A stretch of 64,000 nt of DNA from Lathyrus oleraceus (lineage: Eukaryota; Streptophyta; Magnoliopsida; Fabales; Fabaceae), in contig NC_066583.1 of assembly GCF_024323335.1 (NCBI RefSeq), forward strand, positions 417,148,031 to 417,212,030, in the 5' to 3' direction. This document shows positions 1 to 12,297 of the stretch, in pieces (position 1 is the stretch's first letter; each line of letters opens with the position of its first letter). A model generated the notes under the pieces. That model was not told the origin of the DNA. It did not search any database and worked only from the letters and a program-made list of their open reading frames with translations. Both the position numbers and the translations under genes were made by a program.

Positions 1-1995
1 TTTAATTAAAATAATAAAATATCAATCAGAGTAATTATGCCCTGAAGGGTGTCACACAATCATTTCACACCAATCATCAAAATATCCTGTCATGCTCATT
101 TATTTAATCTAAACAAGACATTTTTGCATAATTCGCAGCGGATACAAAAATAACAACATTCAAATCATGTACTACATTACATGTAAAGTTGTTCAACAAC
201 TGAAAGAAAACATAGTAAAACATCCCATCCCGATGTTACATCTACCAGAGCATGACCCACTAAGGACTACACTAGACGCCAAGGACTAGCTTCTATTCAA
301 TCACTGCTCGTTACCTGGAAACATAGTTGTAAGGGTGAGTTCCTCAATTGATATAATAAGCATTATAAAATATCATGTAATGCTAAGTAATATAACACAT
401 ATCATCACCCTAATCAGATTACACATATTCATACCACGGCAATATCAACTCATAATCATCACCATCGTCATACCCAAACTCAAAACAACCATAAAACACA
501 CGTATAATATTGGAATACATCCATTCATATTATACGCCATACATACATATATTATGCAGTGAGACTCCATGCATGCGGTACCGACTACTCGTGAACATAT
601 AGTTCAACCTCACCGACCACATCCAGGTACGGCTACCAAGCTCACTAGTCCCACTCATTTGAGACCTAGTGACTCACATCACTAATTCCTCACCATGGGA
701 ATTAGCTACCACCCCAAGGGCTATGCTATGCACGCTAAATCACCTAGCATGCAAACATCAACAATAATCCACAATAACTCATCACTAATTCCTCACCATG
801 GGAATTAGCTACCACCATAAAGGCCACAACATGCATGCTAATCACCTAGCAATGCTACATCATCAACAACAATTCAAGAATAGATATATGCTCACACTCT
901 AAGCCATAAAACAGTCTATTCACCAATGCACACATAACTGATACATTCACAGCATCATGCATACTATCACACATCAGCGGTATTTTATCACATAAGCATA
1001 TCATATCATGCCAAATAACAACCACAGTATTAGCACACTCTACTAATACCTATACTACTCAAAACAACGGGAAATGATCCCTAATATATCATACATCATC
1101 TGAATTACGTTACTCAGCTGAACAGTTAAAACTGCACAACAACAGCTCAGGAAAATCACAATCCTGCCTATACGCGTATTGCCTAACCCCATACGCGTAT
1201 GGCCCATCTCCTGACCAAATCCCATACGCGTAACACCATCTCATACGCGTATGCTACGCGTACCACTTCCCCATATGCGTACCAACAGAGACCAAACTAC
1301 GTTCAAAACATCATCTTCCTCATCCATACGCGTATTGCCTAGTGCCATACGCGTACCATGCCATCTCATACGCGTATTGCCTAGTGCCATACGCGTATGA
1401 CCAGAACCCAGAATTCCAGATCTGCTATGGCTTTCTCTGCTACGAGATCTATCCAATTCAACCTTCCACAGTCCAATTTTACACACTATTCGTTCATATC
1501 CTCTAACACAATTCATACCCTATTCGATTTCACAAAATCTAACATTATTACATCTAATTCCTACGAATTTCCTTCATTTCTAATCCAAATTTCGTTCATC
1601 CAATATTTCACAAATTTCATCATACATCATTCCGAATAGAGTCAAATTAATGGTCTATCACTACCCACTACATGTTATCCCATAATACCCATTAATCGAC
1701 GATAAACCCCCCTTACCTGAGTTAATCCGGCAATCTCTGAGCTTCAAGCTTTTCCTTTCTTCAACCCTTGTTCTCTTTGCCCTTTTCCACTTTCTGTCTC
1801 TTTTCCCTTTTCACGTGAAAAAATAAACCTTTTTACTAAATGGGACCTTTTTCTAACTTCCAACTTTTATTCCAATAAAATAATAACCCAATAATAATAA
1901 TTCCAATAATATAATAATTCCAATTATTTAATTAAATTAATAAATATATTATTAACTCAATTTAAATAATTATCTTATTTTATCGGGGTGTTACA
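1..1995 (-). mobile_element. Older Tekay-type LTR (solo LTR or 5' LTR of an element left of the window)
   Basis: This stretch matches, with many differences, the LTRs of the intact element at 2767-11432. Shared landmarks are the gcagcgga motif, the accagagcatgacccacta block, the cluster of TACGCGTA palindromes and the terminus gggtgttaca. About 30 bases of the left LTR end are missing at the window edge. A 103-bp segment around 677-880 is duplicated in tandem; the younger LTRs have one copy. The right flank is not a polypurine tract, so in minus orientation this is either a solo LTR or a 5' LTR whose body lies to the left. It sits in the Ogre-1 3' UTR. Confidence 0.85.
1165..1400. repeat. Cluster of TACGCGTA palindromes in the older LTR
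   Basis: Repeated 12-mers CATACGCGTATG and partial forms (for example CTACGCGTACC) are spaced by 10-40 bases. The same cluster occurs at the equivalent place in both younger LTRs, so it is an ancient property of the family. The ACGCGT core fits the CGCG-box type of plant regulatory site, but a function is only inferred. Confidence 0.8.
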
Positions 1996-2766
1996 GGGAA
2001 CAACCACCAAACAAGAGCACATCAAACAAATCACTTCTAGCCACGGAGGGAATGTCTTTGCTGCGGAGAAGAAGAAACAATCACTCCACTAGGGAAGGAA
2101 AAGAAAACATCTTCCTCAGAAGTTCCAACGCCAAATCAGGATCAGACAGAGCCTCAACTAGGGGAACTGCACGAATATGATTCCATTGTAGAAGAAACTC
2201 TACTGGTGGATCTACCGAGACAAAATAGGAAACTCTGTGGGGAACAACCACCGAACAGAAATTTCAAAAGCCACCACAATTCCTCATATTGCTGGAGACA
2301 TAGTCTCTGCTGAGGAAGGGGAAAACTACGCTCCACTGGGGATAGGAAAAAAAAATTCATCACCCACTCTACTAGGAGGAAAAATCATCCGAGAAGGAGG
2401 AAGCAATAACAATAATCAGGCTTCGATCAGACAACTCTCCTGGGGGAAGACTGTTGGTGATCAAACCGAAGATAACCTGAAGGCGATCAGCTGGAGATAA
2501 CCCGCTGGCGACCAAACTGGGGAAGTCTGAAGTGAACAACCCTGTTGAGGATGGATGGGAAGCGAACCTGCTGGATATCAATGCACGCGAATCCGCTGGG
2601 GATAAGCTACAAACCAAATTGTTGAAAATTCCACTCATGCTGGGATTTCCTGCTCATTCTGCGGGAGAATTCCAATCTGAATAAGGGAAGACCAACTTCC
2701 ACGAAAAGATAGCATATCAATTTATCAATCTTTAAGGGATTTTAGGTCAATCTACACAAGGGATGG
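1996..2766 (-). mobile_element. Distal 3' UTR segment of Ogre-1, with a diverged ~240-bp tandem repeat
   Basis: Non-coding sequence rich in short ctgggga-type words, like the Ogre 3'-UTR material at 11438-11700 and 61280-61620. The block starting at 1996 (gggaacaaccacc) is repeated in diverged form from about 2238, giving an imperfect direct repeat of about 240 bp. The segment is cut by the Tekay insertion: GATGG at 2762-2766 is the left copy of its target duplication, and Ogre sequence resumes at 11438. Short open frames here look accidental. Confidence 0.6.
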
Positions 2767-4830
2767 TGTAACACCCTTCTAAAATACCTCAATAATTAAT
2801 TAAAACCACAAAATATAAATCAGAGTAGATATGCAATTTCAGGGTGTCACACTTGACACTTCACACCAATCATCAAAATAACTTGTCATGCTCATTTATT
2901 AATCAAAATAAAACATTGCACAATTCGCAGCGGATAGAAATCTAACAACATTCGAACCATGTAACACATTACATGTAAAATTGTTCAACAACCAACAATG
3001 AAAACAAAGTAAAACATCCCGTCCCGATGTTACATATACCAGAGCATGACCCACTAAGGAACTACACTAGACTCCAAGCACTAGCTTCTACTCAATCACT
3101 GCTCGTTACCTGAAACATAGTTGTAAGGGTGAGTTCCTCAATCGATATAATAAGCATTATAAAATATCATGTAATGTTAAGTAAATTAACACATTCATCA
3201 CCCTAATCATATCACACATTCAGCAACGGCAACAACAACTCATAAATCATACTCAACACAAACACAAAACACACGTATAATATTGGAATACATCCATTCA
3301 TATTATACGCCATACATACATTATGAAATGAGACTCCATGCATGCGGTACCGACTATTCGTGAACACATAGTTCAACCTCACCGATCAAACCCAGATACG
3401 GCTACCAAGCTCACTAATCCCACTCATTTGAGACCTAGTGACTCACTCACTAATTCCTCACCATGGGAATTAGCTACCACCATAAAGGCCATGCTATGCA
3501 CGCTAAATCACCTAGCATGCAAACATCAACAACAATCCACAATGGACATATGCTCACACTCTAAGCCATAAACAGTCCATCCACAATTGCATACATAATA
3601 GATATATTCACATCATTATGCATACCATCATACATCATCAGCATATTTATCACAAAATCATATCATGTCATGCCAATTAATAAATCACAGTATTAGCACA
3701 CTCTACTAATACCTATACTGCTCAAAACAACGGGAAATGATCCCTACTATATCATACATCAGCTAAATTACATCACTCAGCTGAAACGACCAAAACTGCA
3801 CAACAACAGCTCAGAAAAACCAAACTTCTGCCCATACGCGTATGCCCCATGTCCATACGCGTATGGCACATTTCCTAGCCAAGCCCATACGCGTATGGCC
3901 TGTCTCATACGCGTATGCTACGCGTACCACTTCTCCCATACGCGTACCAACAGAGACAAAACTACGTTAGAACATCATCTTCTTCATTCATACGCGTATG
4001 GCCTCACCCCATACGCGTACCACTCACAGGCTACGCGTAATTACACGCGTATGGCGCATATCAGCACCAGTCTCCTCCCCTCCAGGCCATTTCATACGCG
4101 TATGGCCTAGTGTCATACGCGTATGACCAGAAACCAAAATTCTAGATCTGCTATGGGTTTTCTCTGCTACGAGATTTCTCAGATCCAACCTTCCACAGTC
4201 CAATTTTACACAGCATTCGTTCATATTATCTAACACGGATCATACCCATTCAATTTCATAATTTCTAACCTTATTACATCTAATTCCTACGAATTTCTTC
4301 AATCATAAACCCATATCTCATTCATCCATAAGTTCACATTTTCAGCATTCATCATCCTAATTAGAGTCGATTCAATGGCTTATTACTACCCATTACATGT
4401 TAACCCATAATACCCATTAAACGACGATAAACCCCCCCCTTACCTGAGTTAATCCGGCAAATCCTTCTTTGACCTTCAACAATCGTGAATTCTCCTCTGA
4501 GCCCTAGCCTTTTCTTCTCCCTTTCTCAGTTTCTTCTCTTTTCTCCCAAATGTTACGTGTTCTCTGTTTTCACGTGTAAAACCCTTTTTACCAAATGGGA
4601 CTCTTTACTGATATCCAACAATCGTTCCAATTCCAACATTATTATTCCAATAATAATAATCCAATAATATTCCAATTATTTAATTAAATTAATAAATATA
4701 CTAATAATAATAATATATATGAATGGTTTATCTTTTATTTTGAAAAATAATACCCTCTCATTCATATTATCATCATAATATACTATTAAACTTAAATTAA
4801 ATAATTATCATATTTTATCGGGGTGTTACA
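2767..4830 (-). repeat. 3' LTR of the Tekay element
   Basis: Nearly identical to 9369-11432, with perfect 10-bp terminal inverted repeats. It carries about a dozen TACGCGTA palindromes around 3832-4126. The 3' edge of the internal region, with the polypurine tract, lies directly at 4831. Confidence 0.97.
3832..4126. repeat. TACGCGTA palindrome cluster in the 3' LTR
   Basis: About twelve copies of the self-complementary octamer TACGCGTA, mostly within CATACGCGTATG, lie within about 300 bp, separated by unrelated spacers. The 5' LTR has the same array at about 10434-10728. Confidence 0.9.
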
Positions 4831-4844
4831 ACTCTCCCCCACTA
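4831..4844 (-). other. Polypurine tract of the Tekay element
   Basis: On the minus strand the bases just upstream of the 3' LTR read AGTGGGGGAGAGT. This is a typical plus-strand primer tract and abuts TGTAACACCC. Confidence 0.85.
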
Positions 4845-4872
4845 AAAGAGTTTTCGTCCTCGAAAACATACC

Positions 4873-5580
4873 TCAAGCGAATAACTCTGGATAAGACTCC
4901 TTCATCTGACTCTCCAGTTCCTAAGTTACATTGCCACCGGCTGGTCCTCCCCAAACTACCTTTACCAAAGCAATCTCTTTACCCCGCAACTGCTTCAACT
5001 CTCGATCCTCGATCCTCATAGGTGATGTCTCAACAGTCAGGTTATCTCTCACCTGTACATCATCTACTTGGACCACATGCGACGGATCAGGAATGTACCT
5101 CCTCAACTGAGACACATGAAAAACCTCATGCAAATTCGCAAGTGACGGCGGTAAAGCGATACGATAGGCTACCTCCCCTATCTTCTCCAAAATCTGATAA
5201 GGACCAATAAATCGAGGTGTTAACTTATTCGACTTCAAAGCTCGACCAACCCCAGTTATCGGAGTAACACGAAGAAACACATGATCTCCCTCTTGAAACT
5301 CAAGTGACTTCCTCCTCTTGTCGTGATAACTCTTCTGACGACTCTGAGCAATCCTCATCTTCTCCTGAATCATCTTAATCTTTTCCGTAGTTTGTTGAAC
5401 AATCTCCGGTCCAACCACAACACTCTCACCGGACTCATACCAACATAAAGGTGTCCGACATCTCCTACCATACAAAGCTTCAAACGGTGCCATACCAATG
5501 CTCGAATGAAAACTATTGTTGTAGGTAAACTCAATCAAAGGTAAATAACAATCCCAAGCACCTCCCTTTTCCAAACACAA
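4873..5580 (-). pseudogene. Tekay pol 3' part: integrase C-terminal region and truncated chromodomain
   Basis: Continues the integrase in a different frame from the upstream pol ORF. The open part (4921-5580) has the EFTYNNSFHSSIGMAPFEAL motif just after the catalytic core and the HEVFHVSQLRRY motif. It then enters a chromodomain-like end (VKVVWGG) that is cut by an in-frame TAG at 4921-4923, where the family usually has a tryptophan. The natural-looking terminal stop is at 4873-4875. Chromodomains of this lineage are thought to direct integration to heterochromatin. The frame change near 5571-5576 lies in a short T run (minus strand) and looks like a 1-base deletion. Confidence 0.85.
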
Positions 5581-8507
5581 GCCCTCAAAAGATCCTCCAG
5601 TGACTGAATCGTCCTCTCAGTCTGACCGTCAGTCTGCGGATGATATGCAGAACTCAATCTCAGCTTAGTTCCCAAAGCCTTCGGCAAACCTTCCCAGAAC
5701 TTCGATGTAAATCTAGGATCTCGGTCCGAAACAATACTCGACGGAATACCATGCAAACTTACAATTTTCTCAATATACAACTCAGCTAATCTCTCTAACG
5801 GATAATCCATTCTGATCGGAATGAAATGAGCCGATTTTGTTAATCTGTCAACAATCACCCAAATAGCTTCAAAATTCTTATTTGTCCTCGGTAAACCAGA
5901 AACAAAATCCATACTGATACTATCCCACTTCCACTCTGGAATAGCCAACGGTTGCATTAGCCCAGACGGCTTCTGATGCTCAATCTTTGACTTCTGACAA
6001 GTCAAACAAGAATAAACAAAACTCGCAAATTCTCTTTTCATTCCCGGCCACCAAAATAACTTTTTCAAATCATGATACATCTTCGTAGCCCCAGGATGAA
6101 TACTCAGGCCACTACGATGTCCTTCCTCAAGAATACTCTTCTTAAGTTCGGTAACATCCGGAATACACACCCGATTACCAAATTGCAAAACACCATTCTC
6201 ATCAACTCTGAATTCACCATGTTGACCTTGATTCACTAGAGTCAACTTATCAACCAAAAGCACATCGGATTTCTGACCCTCTCTAATCTCATCCAGAATA
6301 CCACTCGTTAACTTCAACATTCCTAATTTAACACTATTGTGAGTACTCTCACACACCAAACTCAAGTCTCTAAACTGCTCAATTAAATCCAATTCCTTAA
6401 CCATTAACATAGACATATGCAATGATTTCCGACTCAATGCATCAGCCACTACGTTTGCTTTACCCGGATGGTAATTCAAACCAAAGTCATAATCCTTCAG
6501 AAACTCTAACCATCTCCTCTGTCTCATATTCAGTTCTTTCTGATCAAACAAATACTTTAAACTTTTATGGTCACTGAAAACCTCAAATCTTGACCCGTAC
6601 AAGTAATGCCTCCATAACTTCAGAACAAATACCACAGCTGCCAACTCTAAATCGTGTGTCGGATAGTTCCTCTCATGAACCTTCAGTTGTCTCGAAGCAT
6701 AAGCTACAACCTGCTTATTCTGCATCAAAACACCACCCAAACCCAACAATGAAGCATCACAGTAAACCTCAAATGGTTCCGACGGACTTGGTAATATCAG
6801 AATAGGAGCAGTAGTTAACCTTCTCTTTAACTCTTGGAAACCTTCTTCACATTTTGAGTCCCAAACAAACGCTTGCCCCTTTCTAGTCAACATCGTCAAC
6901 GGTAACGCCAACTTAGAAAATCCCTCAATGAATTTCCTATAATAACCTGCAAGTCCAAGAAAACTCCTTATCTCAGAAACTGACTTCGGAGCTTCCCACT
7001 TAGATACCGCTTCTATCTTAGAAGGATCAATAGCAACACCACCTCTTGAAACCACATGACCAAGAAAACTAACCTCTTCTAACCAAAATTCACACTTGGA
7101 CAGTTTAGCAAATAACTTCTTTTCTCGTAGAACTCCTAAAACCACTCTCAAATGTTCAGCATGCTCTTCTTCAGATTTCGAATACACCAAGATATCGTCA
7201 ATAAACACCACAACAAACTTGTCTAGGTACGGATGGAAAATCCTATTCATATACTCCATAAATACCCCAGGCGCATTAGTCACACCAAAAGGCATTACAG
7301 AATACTCATAATGTCCATACCTTGTTCTGAAAGCAGTCTTCTGAATATCCTCAGTTTTCACACGTATCTGATGATACCCCGATCTCAAATCTATTTTGCT
7401 GAACACACTCGCACCAACCAACTGATCCATCAAATCATCAATCCTCGGCAAAGGATACCGATTCTTGATCGTCACTTTATTCAGTTGCCTGTAGTCCACA
7501 CACAACCTCATAGTACCTTCTTTCTTCTTAACCAATAACACTGGTGCGCCCCACGGTGACACACTCAGACGAATAAATTTCTTATCCAACAGATCTTCCA
7601 GCTGACTCTTCAATTCAGTTAACTCAACAGCAGACATACGGTACGGAGCCATCGATATCGGCCTAGTACCAGGTACCAAATCAATCGAGAACTCAACTTC
7701 ACGCTCTGGCGGTAATTCATTCACTTCCTCAGGAAACACATCAGGAAAGTCACACACCACGGCTAGATCGCAAATCACCAGTTTATCTTTAGCCTCCAAA
7801 GTCGCTAACAGCATAAACAACTCTGCCCCATCTGCTACTGCCTCATTCACCTGCCTTGCTGATAGAAACAAACTCTTTCCTTCCCCAATCTCAGGAAAGA
7901 TCACAGTCTTATCAAAACAGTTGATATAAACTCGGTTAAACACCAACCAGTTCATACCCAGGATAACATCAATCTGCACTAGTGGAAGACACACGAGGTC
8001 CATCCCAAAGTCTCTACCAAAAATACTCAAAGGGCAATTAAAACAAACTGAAGTAGTAGTCACTGAACCCTTCGCAGGAGTATCAATCACCATACATCCA
8101 TGCATCTCAGATATCTCCAATTTAAGTTTCACAACACAATCCAAAGATATAAAGGAATGAGTTGCACCTGTGTCGATAATAGCTACAAGAGGAAAGCCAT
8201 TAATATAACACGTACCTCGGATCAAACGATCATCTGCAGAAGTCTCAGAACCCGATAAAGCAAAGACCTTGCCTCCCGACTGGTTCTCTTTCTTCGGCTT
8301 AGGACACTGTGGACTGATATGACCCACCTCTCCACAGTTGAAACAAGTCATAGTCTTCAACCGACACTCTGCAGCCAAGTGACCACCTTTGCCACACTTG
8401 AAACACTTCTTATCAGTACTGGTACACTCATGGATACGATGTCCAGCCTGACCACATCTGTAACACTTAGCAGGGGCACTGGAGTCTCCCCCACTAGGTC
8501 TCCTCAT
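5535..8507 (-). pseudogene. Tekay pol: zinc knuckles, protease, RT, RNase H, integrase core
   Basis: A 990-residue ORF. Near its start come three CCHC knuckles ([27 protein letters not shown]). The aspartic protease signature IDTGATHSF follows at about residue 111. RT has [10 protein letters not shown], RNase H has [11 protein letters not shown], and the integrase has HPGATK followed by CLTCQ (zinc site) and DDE residues in SMDF, SDRDP and TERT. Together these would convert genomic RNA to DNA and integrate it. The ORF lies in the same frame as gag upstream and is separated from it only by the TAA at 8520-8522. It runs out of frame near 5571, inside the integrase, so no complete polyprotein is encoded. 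Confidence 0.93.
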
Positions 8508-8519
8508 CCCACTCTGTCT

Positions 8520-9242
8520 TTAGAAACCTTTGCCAGCTGCATACGGTTTCCCACGATCATTCTGATTCTTGCCTTTCCTATCAACCCTCTGCTGATAGCT
8601 CTCCGCTCTGGCCTTGGTATCCTGTTCAAAAATCCTACAACAGTCAACCAAGTCAGAAAACACTCTAATCTGCTGATACCCAATAGCCTGCTTGATCTCG
8701 GGACGTAACCCGTTCTCAAACTTCACACATTTTGAAAATTCCCCAGTAGCCTCATCATAGGGAGTGTAATACTTCGACAGCTCTGTGAACTTAGCAGCAT
8801 ACTTAGTAACAGACCGGTTGCCCTGCTTCAATTCTAAGAACTCTATCTCTTTCTTTCCTCTGACATCCTCTGGAAAGTACTTCCTCAGGAATCTCTCTCT
8901 GAACACCGCCCAAGTGATCTCAGCACTCCCAGCAGCTTCCAACTCAGTGCGGGTAGCAACCCACCAATCATCTGCTTCCTCTGATAGCATATGCGTACCG
9001 AACCTGACCTTCTGGTTATCGGCACACTCAGTCACTCGGAAGATCCTCTCGATCTCCTTCAACCACTTCTGAGCACCCTCTGGATCGTATGCTCCCTTGA
9101 ACATTGGAGGATTGTTCCTCTGGAACTCACTCAGTTGACGAGCAGCTCCCAATCCCACAACATTCGGATTCCCTCCAAGTACTCCAGCTAGCATACCCAG
9201 GGCCTCAGCAATCGCAGCATCGTCTCTACCTCTTCCAGCCAT
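8520..9242 (-). CDS. gag: Tekay gag (N-terminal part)
   Basis: A 240-residue capsid-type protein starting MAGRGRDD at 9242, after the primer-binding site. It has the typical retrotransposon gag core: FERIFRV-like segment ERIFRVTECADNQKVRFGTH, then ADDWW and FRERFLRKYFPEDVRG. It assembles the cytoplasmic virus-like particle. It ends at a TAA (8520-8522), while the zinc knuckles lie in the same frame just beyond. The stop is therefore more likely a recent nonsense change in a gag-pol ORF than a true gag end. Programmed read-through cannot be excluded. Confidence 0.88.
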   Translation of the reverse strand: MAGRGRDDAAIAEALGMLAGVLGGNPNVVGLGAARQLSEFQRNNPPMFKGAYDPEGAQKWLKEIERIFRVTECADNQKVRFGTHMLSEEADDWWVATRTELEAAGSAEITWAVFRERFLRKYFPEDVRGKKEIEFLELKQGNRSVTKYAAKFTELSKYYTPYDEATGEFSKCVKFENGLRPEIKQAIGYQQIRVFSDLVDCCRIFEQDTKARAESYQQRVDRKGKNQNDRGKPYAAGKGF

Positions 9243-9352
9243 CTCTATTCTGAGTTAATCCAACAAGTTAAAATAATAAGTACTGATAGGTTTACACAAC
9301 ACCTATCACATACAGGGAAACAGAATAATTACGACTCGACTCGACCGACTAT

Positions 9353-9364
9353 GCTCTGATACCA
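9353..9364 (-). other. Primer-binding site of the Tekay element (initiator tRNA-Met)
   Basis: The minus strand reads TGGTATCAGAGC, complementary to the 3' end of plant initiator tRNA-Met, four bases inside the 5' LTR. Confidence 0.95.
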
Positions 9365-9368
9365 CTAA

Positions 9369-11432
9369 TGTAACACCCTTCTAAAATACCCCAATAATTA
9401 ATTAAAACAACAAAATATAAATCAGATTAGATATGCAATTTCAGGGTGTCACACTTGACACTTCACACCAATCATCAAAATAACTTGTCATGCTCATTTA
9501 TTAATCAAAATAAAACATTGCACAATTCGCAGCGGATAGAAATCTAACAACATTCGAACCATGTAACACATTACATGTAAAATTGTTCAACAACCAACAA
9601 TGAAAACAAAGTAAAACATCCCGTCCCGATGTTACATATACCAGAGCATGACCCACTAAGGAACTACACTAGACTCCAAGCACTAGCTTCTACTCAATCA
9701 CTGCTCGTTACCTGAAACATAGTTGTAAGGGTGAGTTCCTCAATCGATATAATAAGCATTATAAAATATCATGTAATGTTAAGTAAATTAACACATTCAT
9801 CACCCTAATCATATCACACATTCAGCAACGGCAACATCAACTCATAAATCATACTCAACACAAACACAAAACACACGTATAATATTGGAATACATCCATT
9901 CATATTATACGCCATACATACATTATGAAATGAGACTCCATGCATGCGGTACCGACTATTCGTGAACACATAGTTCAACCTCACCGATCAAACCCAGATA
10001 CGGCTACCAAGCTCACTAGTCCCACTCATTTGAGACCTAGTGACTCACTCACTAATTCCTCACCATGGGAATTAGCTACCACCATAAAGGCCATGCTATG
10101 CACGCTAAATCACCTAGCATGCAAACATCAACAACAATCCACAATGGACATATGCTCACACTCTAAGCCATAAACAGTCCATCCACAATTGCATACATAA
10201 TAGATATATTCACATCATTATGCATACCATCATACATCATCAGCATATTTATCACAGAATCATATCATGTCATGCCAATTAATAAATCACAGTATTAGCA
10301 CACTCTACTAATACCTATACTGCTCAAAACAACGGGAAATGATCCCTACTATATCATACATCAGCTAAATTACATCACTCAGCTGAAACGACCAAAACTG
10401 CACAACAACAGCTCAGAAAAACCAAACTTCTGCCCATACGCGTATGCCCCATGTCCATACGCGTATGGCACATTTCCTAGCCAAGCCCATACGCGTATGG
10501 CCTGTCTCATACGCGTATGCTACGCGTACCACTTCTCCCATACGCGTACCAACAGAGACAAAACTACGTTAGAACATCATCTTCTTCATTCATACGCGTA
10601 TGGCCTCACCCCATACGCGTACCACTCACAGGCTACGCGTAATTACACGCGTATGGCGCGTATCAGCACCAGTCTCCTCCCCTCCAGGCCATTTCATACG
10701 CGTATGGCCTAGTGTCATACGCGTATGACCAGAAACCAAAATTCTAGATCTGCTATGGGTTTTCTCTGCTACGAGATTTCTCAGATCCAACCTTCCACAG
10801 TCCAATTTTACACAGCATTCGTTCATATTATCTAACACGGATCATACCCATTCAATTTCACAATTTCTAACCTTATTACATCTAATTCCTACAAATTTCT
10901 TCAATCATAAACCCATATCTCATTCATCCATAAGTTCACAATTTGCAGCATTCATCATCCTAATTAGAGTCGATTCAATGGCTTATTACTACCCATTACA
11001 TGTTAACCCATAATACCCATTAAACGACGATAAACCCCCCCTTACCTGAGTTAATCCGGCAAATCCTTCTTTGACCTTCAACAATCGTGAATTCTCCTCT
11101 GAGCCCTAGCCTCTTCTTCTCCCTTTCTCAGTTTCTTCTCTTTTCTCCCAAATGTTACGTGTTCTCTGTTTTCACGTGTAAAACCCTTTTTACCAAATGG
11201 GACTCTTTACTGATATCCAACAATCGTTCCAATTCCAACATTATTATTCCAATAATAATAATCCAATAATATTCCAATTATTTAATTAAATTAATAAATA
11301 TACTAATAATAATAATATATATGAATGGTTTATCTTTTATTTTGAAAAATAATACCCTCTCATTCATATTATCATCATAATATACTATTAAACTTAAAAT
11401 AAATAATTATCATATTTTATCGGGGTGTTACA
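9369..11432 (-). repeat. 5' LTR of the Tekay element
   Basis: 2064 bp, the same length as the 3' LTR, with the same inverted termini. It contains the TACGCGTA array at about 10434-10728. The target duplication GATGG follows at 11433-11437. Confidence 0.97.
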
Positions 11433-11437
11433 GATGG

Positions 11438-12297
11438 CAACCATATAATTGATAACACAAATGCTAAATTCCAACTCAACTGGGGAGATAGAAGACCAAG
11501 GCCAAACTCCAAACACCAAACTCTCCGGGGAGTTGAGGGGGTTAGAGATATACTCCTCTAAACAAATCAGGATCAAAGCTCCAAGCTCTCTGGGGAAATT
11601 GGTGATGCTTAACCTTCTTCTGCGCTAGCGGAAGAGACAACCTGAAAGATAATGAAGAGGATACAAGTATGCTGGGAATAATGAACAAATGCCTTACCCT
11701 TTTGGAGATCATACTATCCTTGGAAGAGCACTGAAGATGTCCCAATTATCCTTTTTGTCATTGTGAATGTTCACTTTGTTTAAAAACTTTATTTACTTAA
11801 AACAATGATATTTATCAATTAAAATATGCTATCATTTGTTGAACAGAAACAAATAAGAGTGCAAAGAATCGGATAAAGGCTCAAATTTATTTGATGGAAT
11901 GGTAGTCTGCAAATGGCAAGACTCCATGTATCTTTACAAATTTGAAATTGGTGATATATATTGGAAAAGGGCTACATTGAACATAGTGACCATTTTCTCC
12001 ACCAACTCTGAATCCGATGTATTTGAAGCTTCAGTTGACGATGACTGAGCAAGAATCTCTAACAGATGACAAATGTAGAACAAAGTCTTGTCAGGATGCA
12101 GTTACTTGCAATATCCCTAATCTTTTCCTAGATTGCCCTAGGGTGAGGTACTCAATCTAGAAGGAGATATATTCATTTTTTTATGTCTCTAACTTTTGCC
12201 TGGATCGCCCTTTCGGGTTTTCAATCCACCGAGACGCTCATTTTTGCCTAAGCCGCCCTTTCGGGTTTTCAACTTATTGAGCTATTCTATTTTATTT
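11438..12297 (-). mobile_element. Ogre-1 proximal 3' UTR
   Basis: Non-coding sequence between the Tekay insertion and the Ogre-1 integrase stop. Its reverse complement is clearly homologous to 63173-64000, downstream of the second Ogre integrase, so it belongs to the element and not to host DNA. No ORF is credible. Two copies of a 48-bp repeat with the core CCCGAAAGGG lie next to the integrase end. Confidence 0.85.
12208..12265 (-). repeat. 48-bp repeat with CCC-GAAA-GGG core after Ogre-1 pol
   Basis: On the minus strand, ttgaaaacccgaaaggg occurs twice, 48 bp apart (cores 12256-12265 and 12208-12217), followed by aggcaaaa. The core could fold into a 3-bp stem capped by a GNRA tetraloop. The same pair, with the same spacing, follows the integrase ORFs at 37939-37997 and 63200-63257. 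Confidence 0.75.

Larger units (their letters stand above)
2767..11432 (-). mobile_element. Complete Ty3/gypsy retrotransposon, Tekay (chromovirus) lineage
   Basis: An 8.67-kb element on the minus strand. Two LTRs of 2064 bp begin TGTAACACCC and end GGGTGTTACA, and are flanked by the 5-bp target duplication GATGG (2762-2766 and 11433-11437). A primer-binding site for initiator tRNA-Met and a polypurine tract lie at the expected positions. I count about 14 differences between the LTRs (about 0.7 percent), so the insertion is recent. The coding region (gag, protease, RT, RNase H, integrase, chromodomain) has two premature stops and one frameshift, so this copy is probably not autonomous. It is nested in the Ogre-1 3' UTR. 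Confidence 0.97.

Noticed and set aside
335..562. 75-codon ORF in the left LTR and similar short ORFs in Tekay LTRs (for example 3338-3571 and 9940-10173)
   Set aside because: Low-complexity translations of LTR sequence, duplicated only because LTRs are repeated.
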